64,000 bases of DNA from Nocardia ignorata NBRC 108230 (GTDB lineage Bacteria > Actinomycetota > Actinomycetes > Mycobacteriales > Mycobacteriaceae), in contig NZ_BDBI01000009.1 of the NCBI RefSeq assembly GCF_001612905.1, forward strand, positions 186,001-250,000, in the 5' to 3' direction. Below, one piece after another: positions 1 through 9,444 of the stretch. Each line of letters starts with the position of its first letter. The first letter of the stretch is position 1. The translations under genes and the position numbers were made by a program. Below the pieces are notes generated by a model. That model made no database searches. It was not told the origin of the DNA and worked only from the letters and a program-made list of their open reading frames with translations.

Positions 1-2
1 AC

Positions 3-509
3 CTGCCCACCTACATCAAGACGATCTACGGGTTCTCCGCCGTCGATGCCGGCGCGCGGACGGCGGCGTTCGCGCTGGCCGCGGTGATCGCCCGCCCGAT
101 CGGCGGCGCCCTGGCCGACCGCATCGCACCCAAATATGTGGTCCTGGCTTCCTTGGCCGGCACCGCGGTGATGGCCGCGATCGCGGTGCTGCAGCCGCCG
201 CCGGATGTATGGTCGGCCACCGACTTCATCTTGCTCGCAGTCTTCCTCGGCATCGGCACCGGCGGCGTGTTCGCCTGGGTCGCGCGCCGCGCACCGGCCC
301 GCTCGGTCGGCTCGATCACCGGTGTCGTCGCCGCGGCAGGCGGGCTCGGCGGCTACTTCCCGCCGCTGGTCATGGGCGCCACCTACGACCCCCTCGACAA
401 CGACTACACCGTCGGTCTGCTGCTGCTGGTAGCGACCGCGGTCATCGCGTTGATCTTCACAGCAACGAAATTGCATGCCAGGGAGCCGGTTTCGGCCACC
501 GCGGGTTGA
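3..509 (+). CDS. narK: Nitrate/nitrite MFS transporter, C-terminal part (NarK/NarU type)
   Basis: The reading frame is open from the first bases of the window and ends at 509, so only the last 168 residues are present. It shows several hydrophobic helices and the MFS loop motif GGALADRIAPK, followed by a helix carrying GVVAAAGGLGGYFPP, a glycine-rich signature typical of the nitrate/nitrite porter family. It stops 24 nt before narG and runs in the same direction, which is the usual narK-narGHJI order. The expected role is nitrate uptake or nitrite export across the cytoplasmic membrane. The family call rests on the motif plus context; the substrate direction is inferred. Confidence 0.85.
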   Translation: MPTYIKTIYGFSAVDAGARTAAFALAAVIARPIGGALADRIAPKYVVLASLAGTAVMAAIAVLQPPPDVWSATDFILLAVFLGIGTGGVFAWVARRAPARSVGSITGVVAAAGGLGGYFPPLVMGATYDPLDNDYTVGLLLLVATAVIALIFTATKLHAREPVSATAG

Positions 510-533
510 CCGCACCGACCCGAAGGAGATTCT

Positions 534-3500
534 GTGACCCCACCACCCCACACCGGCGGCCGGCTCGAAGAGCTGCTGGTCAACACCGGCCAATTCTTCA
601 CCCCCGGGACGATCTCGACCGACGGGCGCACCGTGACCCGCGACGGCGGGCGAGAGGGCGACATCTTCTACCGCCAACGATGGAGCCACGACAAGGTGGT
701 GCGTTCCACCCACGGGGTGAACTGCACCGGGTCGTGCTCGTGGAAGATCTATGTCAAAGACGGGATCATCACCTGGGAAACCCAGGAAACCGACTATCCC
801 AGTGTCGGTCCGGATCGGCCCGAATACGAGCCCCGCGGTTGCCCGCGCGGCGCCGCGTTCTCCTGGTACACCTACTCACCGACGCGGGTGCGCTACCCGT
901 ACGCGCGGGGAGTGCTGGTGCAGATGTACCGCGAGGCAAAGTCGCGTCTGGGTGATCCGGTTCTGGCGTGGGCCGAGATCCAAAATGATCCGCAACGGCG
1001 CACCCGATATCAGCAGGCCCGCGGTAAGGGCGGGCTGGTCAGGATCGGGTGGGCCGAAGCGACCGAGATGATTGCCGCCGCTCATGTGCACACCATCAAG
1101 AAGTATGGCCCGGACCGGGTTGCGGGGTTTTCCCCGATTCCGGCGATGTCGATGGTGTCTTTCGCCGCGGGGTCGCGGTTCATCGAGCTTCTGGGCGGGG
1201 TGATGACCTCGTTCTACGACTGGTACGCCGATCTGCCGGTGGCCTCGCCGCAGGTGTTCGGTGATCAGACCGATGTCCCGGAGTCCGGTGACTGGTGGGA
1301 TGCGTCGTATCTGATGATGTGGGGTTCCAACGTGCCGGTCACCCGGACACCGGATGCGCACTGGATGGCCGAGGTGCGTTATCGCGGTACCAAGATCGTC
1401 ACCGTCAGCCCCGATTACGCCGACAACACCAAGTTCGCCGACGAGTGGATGCCGTGCGCGGCGGGTACCGACGGCGCGCTGGCGATGGCCATGGGGCATG
1501 TGATCCTCACCGAGTGCTTCGTCGCTCGCCGGGTGCCGTTCTTCGTCGACTACGTCCGCCGCTACACCGACCTACCGTTTCTGATCAAGCTCGAAGAACG
1601 CGACGGCACACTCGTCCCGGGCAAGAACCTCACCGCCGCAGACCTCGGACACGACGTGGACAACGCCGCGTTCAAACCCGTGCTGCTCGACTCGGCCACC
1701 GACACCGTCGCGGTGCCGCACGGTTCGCTGGGGTTCCGGTACGGCGATGCCGGGATGGGCAAGTGGAACCTCGATCTCGGCGATCTGGAACCCGCCCTCA
1801 CCGTCAGACACGCCCAGCCTGATCAGGACGAGACCGCGCTGATCCACTTGCCGAGCTTCGACACCCTCGATGGGCACGGCACCAGCATCGCCCGCGGGGT
1901 GCCGGTGCGCCGTGTCGGTGACCATCGGGTGTGCACGGTTTTCGATCTCATGTTGGCCCAATACGGGGTGGCGCGACCGGGCCTGCCGGGGCAGTGGCCC
2001 TCCGGCTATGACGACCCGACCCAGCCCTACACCCCGGCCTGGCAGGAACCGATCACCGGCGTCTCGGCCAGCCAAGCGATCCGCGTCGCGAAGGAATTCG
2101 CCGCCAACGCCGAAGAGTCCGGCGGCCGATCGATGATCATCATGGGCGCCGGGATCTGTCAGTGGTTCCACGGTGACGCCACCTACCGTGCGGTGCTGGC
2201 TCTGCTGATCCTCACTGGGTCGATGGGCCGCAACGGCGGCGGGTGGGCCCACTATGTCGGGCAGGAGAAATGCCGCCCGGTGACCGGGTGGGCGGCGATG
2301 GCGATGGGCACCGACTGGTCACGCCCACCACGTCAGATGGCCGGCACCTCCTACTGGTATGCCCACACCGACCAGTGGCGCTATGACGGGTACCGTGCCG
2401 ACGCGCTGGCCAGCCCGCTGGGCCGCGGCCGATTCGCCGACAAACACACGATGGATGTGCTGGCCTCGGCGGTCGCGATGGGCTGGACACCGTTCTACCC
2501 CCAATTCGACCGGTCGAGCCTGGATCTGGCCGACGAGGCCCGCGCCGCGGGCAAGGACATCGCCGGCTATGTCGCCGAAGGACTCGCCGCCGGCAGCGTC
2601 AAGCTCGCCGTCACCGACCCCGACGACCCCCGCAACTGGCCTCGTGTGCTGAGCGTGTGGCGGGCCAACCTGCTCGGGTCCTCCAGCAAAGGCAACGAGT
2701 ACTTCCTGCAACATCTGCTGGGGACATCGTCGAACCTGCAAGCGGTTCCGGCCGGGCAGGGGATGGTGCCACGGCAGGTCGATACCTCCCGGCCGGTGCC
2801 CGAAGGCAAACTGGACCTGCTCATGTCGATCGATTTCCGCATGACCTCGACCACACTGCTCTCCGATGTCGTGCTGCCGGCGGCGACCTGGTACGAGAAA
2901 GCTGATCTGTCCAGCACCGACATGCACCCGTACCTGCACGCGTTCACCGCCGCCATCGACCCGCCGTGGGAGACACGCTCGGACTACGAGGCCTTCGGCG
3001 CGATCGCCCGCGCCTTCAGCACCCTGGCCGCCACCCATCTGGGCACACGCACCGACGTCGTGATGACCACCCTGCAACACGACACCCCCGCGGCGATGGC
3101 CTACCCCGGTGGCATCGAGCATGATTGGCGCGCCACCGGCGAGGTCCCGGTACCGGGGAAAACGATGGGACCGTTGACGGTCGTCGAACGCGACTACACC
3201 GCGATCGCCCAAAAATGGGCGGCTCTGGGCCCGCTCGTGGAGACCTTGGGGTTGAACACCAAAGGCGTGGTCACCACACCCACGCAGGAGGTCGACGAAC
3301 TCGCCCGCAAGTTCGGGGTGATGGATTCCGGAGCGGCCCAGGGCCGTCCGGCGATCAACACCGCCGAACGGATGGCCGACACCATCTTGGCCCTGTCGGG
3401 AACCTCCAACGGCCGTCTGGCCGTGGAAGGGTTCCGTCAGCTCGAAAAGCGCACCGGGCGCCGGCTGGTGCACCTGGCCGAGGGCAGTGAGGAACGCCGC

Positions 3501-4229
3501 ATCACCTACGCCGATACCCAAGCGCGGCCGGTGCCGGTGATCACCAGCCCGGAATGGTCGGGTAGTGAAACCGGCGGCCGCCGCTACGCCCCGTTCACCG
3601 TCAACATCGAAGAACTCAAACCGTTCCACACCCTGACCGGGCGCATGCACTTCTACATCGACCACGACTGGATCGAAGAACTCGGCGAACAGCTGCCCAC
3701 CTACCGACCGCCCCTGGATATGGCGCGCCTGTTCGACGAACCCGCCCTCGGACAGTCAGGCCGAGACGGCCTCGGGCTGACCGTGCGGTACCTGACGCCG
3801 CATTCGAAGTGGTCGATCCACTCCGAGTATCAGGACAACTTGTTCATGCTCTCGCTCTCGCGCGGCGGGCCCACGATGTGGATGAGTATCGCCGACGCCG
3901 CGAAAATCTCGGTCGCTGACAACGACTGGGTCGAGGCGGTCAACCGCAACGGTGTGCTGGTGTGCCGGGCCACGGTCTCCCACCGCATCCCCGAAGGGGT
4001 CGTGTTCGTCTACCACGCCCAAGAACGCGTCGTCGATGTCCCCTTGACCGAAACAACGGGTCGGCGCGGCGGGATCCACAACTCGCTGACCCGCCTGCTC
4101 GTCAAACCCAGCCACCTGGCCGGCGGGTACGCCCAGACCGCATACGCCTTCAACTATCTCGGACCGACCGGCAACCAACGCGACGAGGTCACCGTTGTGC
4201 GCCGCCGCTCCCAGGAAGTGAGCTACTGA
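534..4229 (+). CDS. narG: Respiratory nitrate reductase, alpha subunit (molybdopterin)
   Basis: A 1231-aa protein, the normal NarG length. It reduces nitrate to nitrite at a bis-MGD molybdenum centre on the cytoplasmic side of the membrane. The N-terminal FS0 [4Fe-4S] motif is visible as His60, Cys64, Cys68 and Cys103 (HGVNCTGSC, then RGCPRG). Asp229 in FYDWYADLP sits where the Mo-coordinating Asp of E. coli NarG lies. The C-terminal molybdopterin dinucleotide-binding domain follows from about residue 1060. The start is GTG at 534, preceded by AAGGAG at a 6-7 nt spacing. It is the first gene of a tightly packed narGHJI operon. No twin-arginine leader is seen, as expected for the cytoplasm-facing enzyme. 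Confidence 0.97.
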   Translation: MTPPPHTGGRLEELLVNTGQFFTPGTISTDGRTVTRDGGREGDIFYRQRWSHDKVVRSTHGVNCTGSCSWKIYVKDGIITWETQETDYPSVGPDRPEYEPRGCPRGAAFSWYTYSPTRVRYPYARGVLVQMYREAKSRLGDPVLAWAEIQNDPQRRTRYQQARGKGGLVRIGWAEATEMIAAAHVHTIKKYGPDRVAGFSPIPAMSMVSFAAGSRFIELLGGVMTSFYDWYADLPVASPQVFGDQTDVPESGDWWDASYLMMWGSNVPVTRTPDAHWMAEVRYRGTKIVTVSPDYADNTKFADEWMPCAAGTDGALAMAMGHVILTECFVARRVPFFVDYVRRYTDLPFLIKLEERDGTLVPGKNLTAADLGHDVDNAAFKPVLLDSATDTVAVPHGSLGFRYGDAGMGKWNLDLGDLEPALTVRHAQPDQDETALIHLPSFDTLDGHGTSIARGVPVRRVGDHRVCTVFDLMLAQYGVARPGLPGQWPSGYDDPTQPYTPAWQEPITGVSASQAIRVAKEFAANAEESGGRSMIIMGAGICQWFHGDATYRAVLALLILTGSMGRNGGGWAHYVGQEKCRPVTGWAAMAMGTDWSRPPRQMAGTSYWYAHTDQWRYDGYRADALASPLGRGRFADKHTMDVLASAVAMGWTPFYPQFDRSSLDLADEARAAGKDIAGYVAEGLAAGSVKLAVTDPDDPRNWPRVLSVWRANLLGSSSKGNEYFLQHLLGTSSNLQAVPAGQGMVPRQVDTSRPVPEGKLDLLMSIDFRMTSTTLLSDVVLPAATWYEKADLSSTDMHPYLHAFTAAIDPPWETRSDYEAFGAIARAFSTLAATHLGTRTDVVMTTLQHDTPAAMAYPGGIEHDWRATGEVPVPGKTMGPLTVVERDYTAIAQKWAALGPLVETLGLNTKGVVTTPTQEVDELARKFGVMDSGAAQGRPAINTAERMADTILALSGTSNGRLAVEGFRQLEKRTGRRLVHLAEGSEERRITYADTQARPVPVITSPEWSGSETGGRRYAPFTVNIEELKPFHTLTGRMHFYIDHDWIEELGEQLPTYRPPLDMARLFDEPALGQSGRDGLGLTVRYLTPHSKWSIHSEYQDNLFMLSLSRGGPTMWMSIADAAKISVADNDWVEAVNRNGVLVCRATVSHRIPEGVVFVYHAQERVVDVPLTETTGRRGGIHNSLTRLLVKPSHLAGGYAQTAYAFNYLGPTGNQRDEVTVVRRRSQEVSY

Positions 4230-4282
4230 TGAACTCCACGAGTATGGGCCCAGGTTCCGGGGACCGGGGGGACAGGTCATGA
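4229..4282 (+). CDS. Possible 17-codon coupling mini-ORF between narG and narH
   Basis: The narG stop overlaps an ATG (TGATG at 4227-4231). That ATG opens a 17-codon frame rich in Gly, Ser and Asp, whose TGA overlaps the narH ATG (ATGA at 4279-4282). The product has no recognisable domain. The double overlap could pass ribosomes from narG to narH, since no strong ribosome binding site precedes narH. It could also be chance; the frame is short and coding character cannot be judged. Confidence 0.3.
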   Translation: MNSTSMGPGSGDRGDRS

Positions 4283-5949
4283 AGGTGATGGCGCAGCTGG
4301 CGATGGTGATGAACCTCGACAAGTGCATCGGGTGTCACACCTGCTCGGTGACGTGTAAACAGACCTGGACCAACCGTTCCGGTACCGAGTACGTCTGGTT
4401 CAACAACGTCGAAACCCGTCCCGGACAAGGATATCCCCGCACCTACGAAGACCAGGACCGCTGGCGCGGAGGCTGGATCCGTGACCGCCGCGGACGGCTG
4501 CGCCTGCGCGACGGCGGACGACTGGCCAAACTCGCCCGCATCTTCTCCAACCCGAAAATGCCGGCACTGTCGGACTACTACGAGCCTTGGACCTACGACT
4601 ACGACAACCTGATCTCGGCCCCACTGGGCGAGCACATGCCCGTCGCGGCGCCGCGCAGTGTGATCAGCGGCAAACCGATGAAGGTGTCCTGGTCGGCGAA
4701 CTGGGACGACGATCTGGGCGGATCAGCGGAAATCCTGCCCGGAGACCCGATCTTGAAAAAGATCAGCGAACAGGTCCGGCTCGAACTCGAGCAGACCTTC
4801 ATGTTCTACCTGCCCCGCATCTGCGAACACTGCCTCAACCCCTCCTGCGTGGCCTCGTGCCCATCCGGTGCGATGTACAAGCGCACCGAAGACGGCATCG
4901 TGCTCGTCGACCAGGACAAGTGCCGTGGCTGGCGCATGTGTGTGTCGGGATGTCCTTACAAGAAGGTGTACTTCAACCATAAAACCGGCAAAGCCGAGAA
5001 ATGTACGTTCTGCTACCCGCGGGTCGAAGTCGGCCTGCCGACGGTGTGCTCGGAAACCTGCGTAGGACGGCTGCGCTACATCGGGCTGGTGCTCTACGAC
5101 CTCGACCGCGTCACCGAAGCGGCCTCGGTCGAAAACGACACCGACCTGTATGAAGCCCAACGCGACATCCTGCTCGACCCCCACGATCCCGGCGTCATCG
5201 CCGGGGCACGCGCTGCCGGCATCTCCGAGGAATGGATCGAAGCAGCGCAGAAGTCGCCGGTGTATGCGTTGATCCACACCTACAAAGTCGCGCTGCCGCT
5301 GCACCCGGAATACCGGACACTGCCGATGGTCTGGTACGTGCCGCCCCTGTCACCGGTCGTCGACGCCGTCAGCCGCGACGGCCACGACGGCGAAGACCTC
5401 GGAAACCTGTTCGGAGCCCTGGAAGCGCTGCGCATCCCCATCCAATACCTGGCCGAGCTGTTCACCGCAGGAGACCCCGAGCCCGTCGCCGACGTGCTGC
5501 GGCGCCTGGCCGCCATGCGCTCCTATATGCGTGACATCAACCTCGGACGAGAGACCCAGCCACACATCCCCGAATCGGTCGGGCTCACCGAGGAGCAGAT
5601 GTATGAGATGTACCGGCTGCTCGCGCTCGCCAAATACGAGCAGCGGTACGTGATTCCCAGTGTCTACGCCGCCGAGGCCCACCGCCTCGAGGAGACCGCC
5701 ACCGACTGCGCCCTGTCGTATGAGGGTGGCCCGGGCATGTATGACTCGGGACCGTTCGGCGAAACCAGCGGCGGGCCGGTCCCGGTCGCGGTCGAGACCT
5801 TCCACGCGTTGCAACAGCGTCAGACCAGCGAAGAACCGGCCGGCTCAGCGGCGCGACCTTCTCGGGTGAACCTGCTCAACTGGGACGGCAACGGTGTTCC
5901 GGAGGGAATGTTCCCCCGCACACACTCCGACGATGGAGCGAACACGTGA
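4279..5949 (+). CDS. narH: Respiratory nitrate reductase, beta subunit (iron-sulfur)
   Basis: A 556-aa electron-transfer subunit that carries electrons from NarI haem to NarG. It contains four cysteine clusters: the first is CIGCHTCSVTC (Cys16, 19, 22, 26); the second is CEHCLNPSCVASC; the third is CRGWRMCVSGC, where Trp replaces one Cys as in all NarH proteins and gives a [3Fe-4S] centre; the fourth is CTFC with CSETC. Length and cluster order are standard. The ATG overlaps the preceding mini-ORF stop, and the TGA overlaps the narJ GTG (GTGA), so translation is coupled in both directions. Confidence 0.97.
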   Translation: MKVMAQLAMVMNLDKCIGCHTCSVTCKQTWTNRSGTEYVWFNNVETRPGQGYPRTYEDQDRWRGGWIRDRRGRLRLRDGGRLAKLARIFSNPKMPALSDYYEPWTYDYDNLISAPLGEHMPVAAPRSVISGKPMKVSWSANWDDDLGGSAEILPGDPILKKISEQVRLELEQTFMFYLPRICEHCLNPSCVASCPSGAMYKRTEDGIVLVDQDKCRGWRMCVSGCPYKKVYFNHKTGKAEKCTFCYPRVEVGLPTVCSETCVGRLRYIGLVLYDLDRVTEAASVENDTDLYEAQRDILLDPHDPGVIAGARAAGISEEWIEAAQKSPVYALIHTYKVALPLHPEYRTLPMVWYVPPLSPVVDAVSRDGHDGEDLGNLFGALEALRIPIQYLAELFTAGDPEPVADVLRRLAAMRSYMRDINLGRETQPHIPESVGLTEEQMYEMYRLLALAKYEQRYVIPSVYAAEAHRLEETATDCALSYEGGPGMYDSGPFGETSGGPVPVAVETFHALQQRQTSEEPAGSAARPSRVNLLNWDGNGVPEGMFPRTHSDDGANT

Positions 5950-6650
5950 AGGCCTTGTTCCGAAGCAACGCCGACACCGATCGTAACCAGCTGCAGCACC
6001 GGCTGATTCGCCAAACAGCTTCCGTACTGCTGACCTATCCCGACGATCGTCTGCCGGACCGGCTCGCCGGGGTGCGATCGCTGCTCGACCACGTGGGTGG
6101 TCAGCCACGCCGGTTGCTGGACAGCACCGTGGACGCGCTGACCGGGGCCGACCCGTTCACACTGCAGGCCGACTACGTCGACACCTTCGACCTGCACCGC
6201 GGCGCGACCATGTATCTGACCTACTGGACCGACGGCGACACCCGAAACCGAGGGACAGCGATGCATGCCTTCGCCCAGACCTACCGCCAGGCAGGCGCCC
6301 CGGCCCCGGCCACCGAGGCACCCGATCATCTGACCGTCGTACTCGAATTCGCCGCCACCGTCGACCCGGCAGCGGGGGAGCGGCTACTGCGCGAACACCG
6401 CATCGCCCTCGATATCTTGCGCGGTGCGTTGAACGAGCGCGCATCGGTGTATGCCCCCACCGTCGAGGCGGTCTGTCTGACGTTGCCGCCGGTCACCGAC
6501 CAGGACCAACGCCGCGCCCAGCGACTGGCCGCCGCCGGCCCGCCCGCGGAGGCGATCGGCTTACAGCCGTTCACCCTGACCGTGCCGCCACGCCGCGACG
6601 GTGCGGGCAATCCAGTACAGCGCGAAGGAGCCGATGATGGGCGCAGGTGA
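5946..6650 (+). CDS. narJ: Nitrate reductase assembly chaperone (NarJ/TorD family)
   Basis: A 234-aa protein with the mainly helical TorD-fold sequence typical of NarJ, including LLTYPDD near residue 28 and the conserved YVDTFDLHRGATMYLTYW block around residue 78. NarJ binds the NarG N-terminus and assists molybdenum cofactor and Fe-S insertion; it is not part of the final complex. The start is GTG at 5946, overlapping the narH stop. The 3' end overlaps the narI start by 14 nt. Position between narH and narI is the conserved order. Confidence 0.95.
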   Translation: MKALFRSNADTDRNQLQHRLIRQTASVLLTYPDDRLPDRLAGVRSLLDHVGGQPRRLLDSTVDALTGADPFTLQADYVDTFDLHRGATMYLTYWTDGDTRNRGTAMHAFAQTYRQAGAPAPATEAPDHLTVVLEFAATVDPAAGERLLREHRIALDILRGALNERASVYAPTVEAVCLTLPPVTDQDQRRAQRLAAAGPPAEAIGLQPFTLTVPPRRDGAGNPVQREGADDGRR

Positions 6651-7368
6651 GATCTTCTGGGACATCGTGCCGTATGTGACCCTGGCGATCGTGGTGGTCG
6701 GCACCTGGTGGCGCTACCGCTACGACAAATTCGGGTGGACCACACGATCGTCGCAACTGTATGAGAATCGGCTGTTGCGCATCGCCAGCCCGATGTTCCA
6801 TTTCGGGATCTTGGTGGTGATCGTCGGGCACGTGATCGGCCTGATCATCCCGCAATCGTGGACCGACGCGCTCGGGTTGAGTCAGCACGCCTATCACCTC
6901 CAGGCGATCACCCTGGGCACGATCGCCGGGGTGTCCACGCTGGTAGGGATCGCGTTGCTGATCTACCGCAGGCGCACCAACGGCCCGGTCTTCACCGCAA
7001 CCACGACCAACGACAAGATCATGTACGTGGTTCTGGTCGCCGCCATCGTGGCCGGGCTGGCCACGACACTGATCGGTTCGGGGGTCGTCGGCGAGGAACA
7101 CAACTACCGCCAGACCGTGTCCCCGTGGTTCCGGTCCATCTGGATCCTGCAACCCCGCGGCGATCTGATGATGCAAGCACCCCTGTCGTTTCAGGTGCAC
7201 GCACTGATCGCGATGGCGTTGTTCGCGCTGTGGCCGTTCACCCGCCTCGTACACGCGTTCAGCGCGCCCATCGGCTACCTGTTCCGGCCCTATGTGGTTT
7301 ACCGCAGCAGAGAAGCCGCTACGGCTGATCAGCTCGTGGGGTCCCAGCCGCGCCGACGCGGCTGGTAG
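6637..7368 (+). CDS. narI: Respiratory nitrate reductase, gamma subunit (cytochrome b)
   Basis: An integral membrane cytochrome b with five predicted transmembrane helices; it oxidises menaquinol and passes electrons to NarH. Haem-ligand histidines are visible in the second helix (FHFGILVVIVGH) and the C-terminal helix (VHALIAMALFALWPFTRLVH). The frame is open further upstream, but I place the start at ATG 6637 (MGAGEIFW), 6 nt after GAAGGAG; ATG 6634 is the alternative. The 243-aa length is within the family range. It closes the nar operon. Confidence 0.95.
   Translation: MGAGEIFWDIVPYVTLAIVVVGTWWRYRYDKFGWTTRSSQLYENRLLRIASPMFHFGILVVIVGHVIGLIIPQSWTDALGLSQHAYHLQAITLGTIAGVSTLVGIALLIYRRRTNGPVFTATTTNDKIMYVVLVAAIVAGLATTLIGSGVVGEEHNYRQTVSPWFRSIWILQPRGDLMMQAPLSFQVHALIAMALFALWPFTRLVHAFSAPIGYLFRPYVVYRSREAATADQLVGSQPRRRGW
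7345..7364 (+). terminator. Hairpin at the end of narI
   Basis: CAGCCGCG-CCGA-CGCGGCTG is a perfect 8-bp stem with a 4-nt loop, ending just before the narI stop codon. No T tract follows, as is common in actinobacteria. It lies inside coding sequence, so a terminator role is only possible. Confidence 0.35.
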
Positions 7369-7743
7369 CGACGCGAAGCGGTAGATCCGAATCCTGAACC
7401 GCTGCCTTCTATTGCGAATCCACTGCATCCAGCGGTCAGGTTGACGGCGCGATTTCGGTGTAGTCATCGCCCGACGCGGCGGCTACGGCATCGGCCCGAC
7501 CATCGTAGATCCGTCCCACCGTCGAGGTGTTGGCGACACCGAAGGTGGCGCCTGACCGCTGTATCCCCGCGCAGCAGGGATGTGGCTGGTGAAAACAGCC
7601 CGACTCTATCGGGTGCCGGGCAATTGCCATCTGCTCCAGCCGGACCTTTCGCAGGGGCCTTCTGCCCTATTTGCCAGAGATTCGCAGTGGTGTGGTGCGA
7701 GTCGCGTTAGACTGCGTCGACCGTAAAGGTGTGAGGTGATCAG
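7369..7743. other. Gap after the nar operon, no convincing gene
   Basis: About 375 bases with no ORF I would defend. A minus-strand frame ending at 7436 reads ANTSTVGRIYDGRADAVAA near its C-terminus, which looks protein-like, but its N-terminal half does not. It may be a remnant; I see no terminator or RNA gene. Confidence 0.3.
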
Positions 7744-8235
7744 ATGACCAGTTGTCGGCTGACAGAACCCATTTCGCGTACGGACGTAGCTTCGCTGGAC
7801 GGTTCTCGTGTTCGCCCAGATTCGGATACGCCATACCGTTGCTGCATACATGGCAATGGGCGACCAGTGGACGCAAGGCCTGGCTGCTCCGCAAACGATC
7901 ACGGGACCGTACGCACGGCCCCGCAGAACCGGGGCGAGGCTGTGGAAGCGACCTCGGCGCCGCATGGGGAGTTCTACGTCATTGCCCGCCTCGAGGTGGG
8001 TGGCAGCGCCGCCGATGTCTACAGCAGCGACATCGCCGGTGGCCCCGAATCCAGGACCTCAGGTTGGGCGCGGACTCTGCGAATGCAGCCCGGCACAGCC
8101 GCCGATCTCGATGGGCTCGATCGCACTCTGGCCGCGTCCGGGTATCGGCGAACCAGAAGCTGGCGCGAGCAGATCACGGCCAGCGGCGCCCTTCGCTATT
8201 TCACCGAGGCGACCCTCTCGCCTCGTACCCGGTAG
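7744..8235 (+). CDS. Hypothetical protein, 163 aa
   Basis: The ATG at 7744 is preceded by GTGAGGTGAT, a usable ribosome binding site. The C-terminal two thirds (from about residue 65, HGEFYVIARLEVGG) have normal amino-acid composition with alternating hydrophobic and charged residues. The N-terminal 60 residues are Cys/Arg/Pro-rich and less convincing, so the true start may be internal. I recognise no domain. It is a lone plus-strand gene between nar and a decayed region. Confidence 0.5.
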   Translation: MTSCRLTEPISRTDVASLDGSRVRPDSDTPYRCCIHGNGRPVDARPGCSANDHGTVRTAPQNRGEAVEATSAPHGEFYVIARLEVGGSAADVYSSDIAGGPESRTSGWARTLRMQPGTAADLDGLDRTLAASGYRRTRSWREQITASGALRYFTEATLSPRTR

Positions 8236-8289
8236 CCGCGACCTGCCCGTCTTCCCGCCACCGAACACAGCAAGAAGTCGTTCTGCCCT

Positions 8290-8477
8290 CAGCGGCACTG
8301 CTGTGGTCCGCGGCGCAGTCCTCGAAGCGCTCCGGAGTTGCGGTCCCAGCTCGGCACGATCTCCGAGCGGCTGACCGATGATGTGGTGCGGGAACTCATG
8401 GTCGCGTCGACATCTACGGTGAAGGTCCTGCCGATGTCGCCCACGACTGGTTCAAGAGCGCGAACCTGATCGAGTAG
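8290..8477 (+). pseudogene. Remnant of an osmoprotectant/glycine betaine-binding protein (OpuAC/ProX type)
   Basis: Read across at least two frameshifts, the segment gives AVVRGAVLEAL, then ELRSQLGTISERLTDD, then VDIYGEGPADVAHDWFKSAN before TAG at 8475. This matches the C-terminal end of ABC substrate-binding proteins of the OpuAC/ProX class, whose last helices typically read LT-E-L-ELN, VDVDGEDPADVAADWL. No upstream part of the gene is visible, so only the tail survived. Family assignment is from memory of the motif. Confidence 0.5.
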
Positions 8478-8494
8478 GCGCAGGTCCGGCGAGG

Positions 8495-8695
8495 CTAGAG
8501 GCGGTCGAGTCCGACCATTTTGGTCGAGGCGATCATGGCCGCGGCCAAGCCGAGGGAGGCGGCGATCGCGAGGAAGAACGATCCGGTCAGGGCGGTCAGG
8601 CCGAACAGGAAGAACACGCAGGTGGCCAACATGATGCCGGTGCTGGTCAGATCCATGCTCGTCGTACTCGGTGTCCGATTACGTGAGTGGGTCAT
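8495..8695 (-). CDS. Small membrane protein, 66 aa
   Basis: The sequence forms two adjacent transmembrane helices (TGIMLATCVFFLFGLTAL and GSFFLAIAASLGLAAAMIA) with a short N-terminal tail. The ATG at 8695 or an internal ATG at MDLTSTG could be used. No family is recognised. Such two-helix proteins are often poorly annotated; its strand matches the PNPOx-like gene upstream, 285 nt away. Confidence 0.5.
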   Translation of the reverse strand: MTHSRNRTPSTTSMDLTSTGIMLATCVFFLFGLTALTGSFFLAIAASLGLAAAMIASTKMVGLDRL

Positions 8696-8979
8696 ATTTG
8701 CAGAGTTGACCAGACCGGGGTCATTAACCGCTATTTTGGTGGTTTAGTTGCCATGCAAGCTGTTTTAGCTGGTCAGAGGCGCTTCGTTGAGGGCGGGGCT
8801 GTGGGTAGTTCGGTAGGGCACCCGACATCAGAAGGGCGGCCGAGATTCCGCGATCCTGCTGTTCGCTGCGCTGGCAGGGGCGTGCGAACGGTCCGGCAAG
8901 CAGGTGCACCCGACGCCCCAATCTCGTCGAACAGCACATTTTCGATCCTGCACGCGGGCGCCATCGCTGTGAATGTGCC

Positions 8980-9444
8980 TTACTCCATAGGAGACCGTCG
9001 CACACTCGAGAAGGGATTCTGCCAAGCGGACGGGTCGGCGACAACAAACCGGCGACCGGTCACCATGGTGGGTACGAGTCGGAGGAAGAAATCCTTCGCA
9101 CCGCCCTGCCAGGGAAAGAGCGGAAGATCCACGGTGTCCATCAGATCCCCGATCTCCCGGATCCCTTCGGCACGTCCCTTGATCACCACGCTCCAGGCTT
9201 CGTGAGACTGAGAAATGTAGCCATCGACTTCCAGTGCGACGGGCGCATCCGACAACGCGGCGGACACCTTGGTACCGCGTGCGGATCGAAACACAATGGT
9301 TCCGTGATCGACCGCGTAGTTGAGGGGGAAGATGTCCGGGTGGTCATCCACCCATACGGCGAGGCGGCCTACCTCCGCGGTTCGGAGTAGCGCCCAACAT
9401 TCGTTGACAGCGAGTTTCTTGACACTCGGGTCGTCGCTTCCCAT
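8980..9444 (-). CDS. Pyridoxamine 5'-phosphate oxidase-like flavin/F420-binding protein
   Basis: A 154-aa split-barrel protein. It begins with an ECWALLRTAEVGRLAVW segment and continues with FPLNYAVDHGTIVFRSARGT, the typical PNPOx-like pattern (ALL-VGRLA, P-NY-VD-G-I-FRT--GTK). Members bind FMN, F420 or haem; many mycobacterial DosR-regulon genes belong here. The exact cofactor and substrate are unknown. It stands alone on the minus strand. It has a paralogue at 29186-29638. Confidence 0.85.
   Translation of the reverse strand: MGSDDPSVKKLAVNECWALLRTAEVGRLAVWVDDHPDIFPLNYAVDHGTIVFRSARGTKVSAALSDAPVALEVDGYISQSHEAWSVVIKGRAEGIREIGDLMDTVDLPLFPWQGGAKDFFLRLVPTMVTGRRFVVADPSAWQNPFSSVRRSPME

Noticed and set aside
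209..955. Long plus-strand frame across the narK end and narG start
   Set aside because: Arg/His-rich shadow of narK and narG; no ribosome binding site.
2319..3665. 448-codon minus-strand frame inside narG
   Set aside because: Antisense shadow of narG, common in high-GC genes; no domain.
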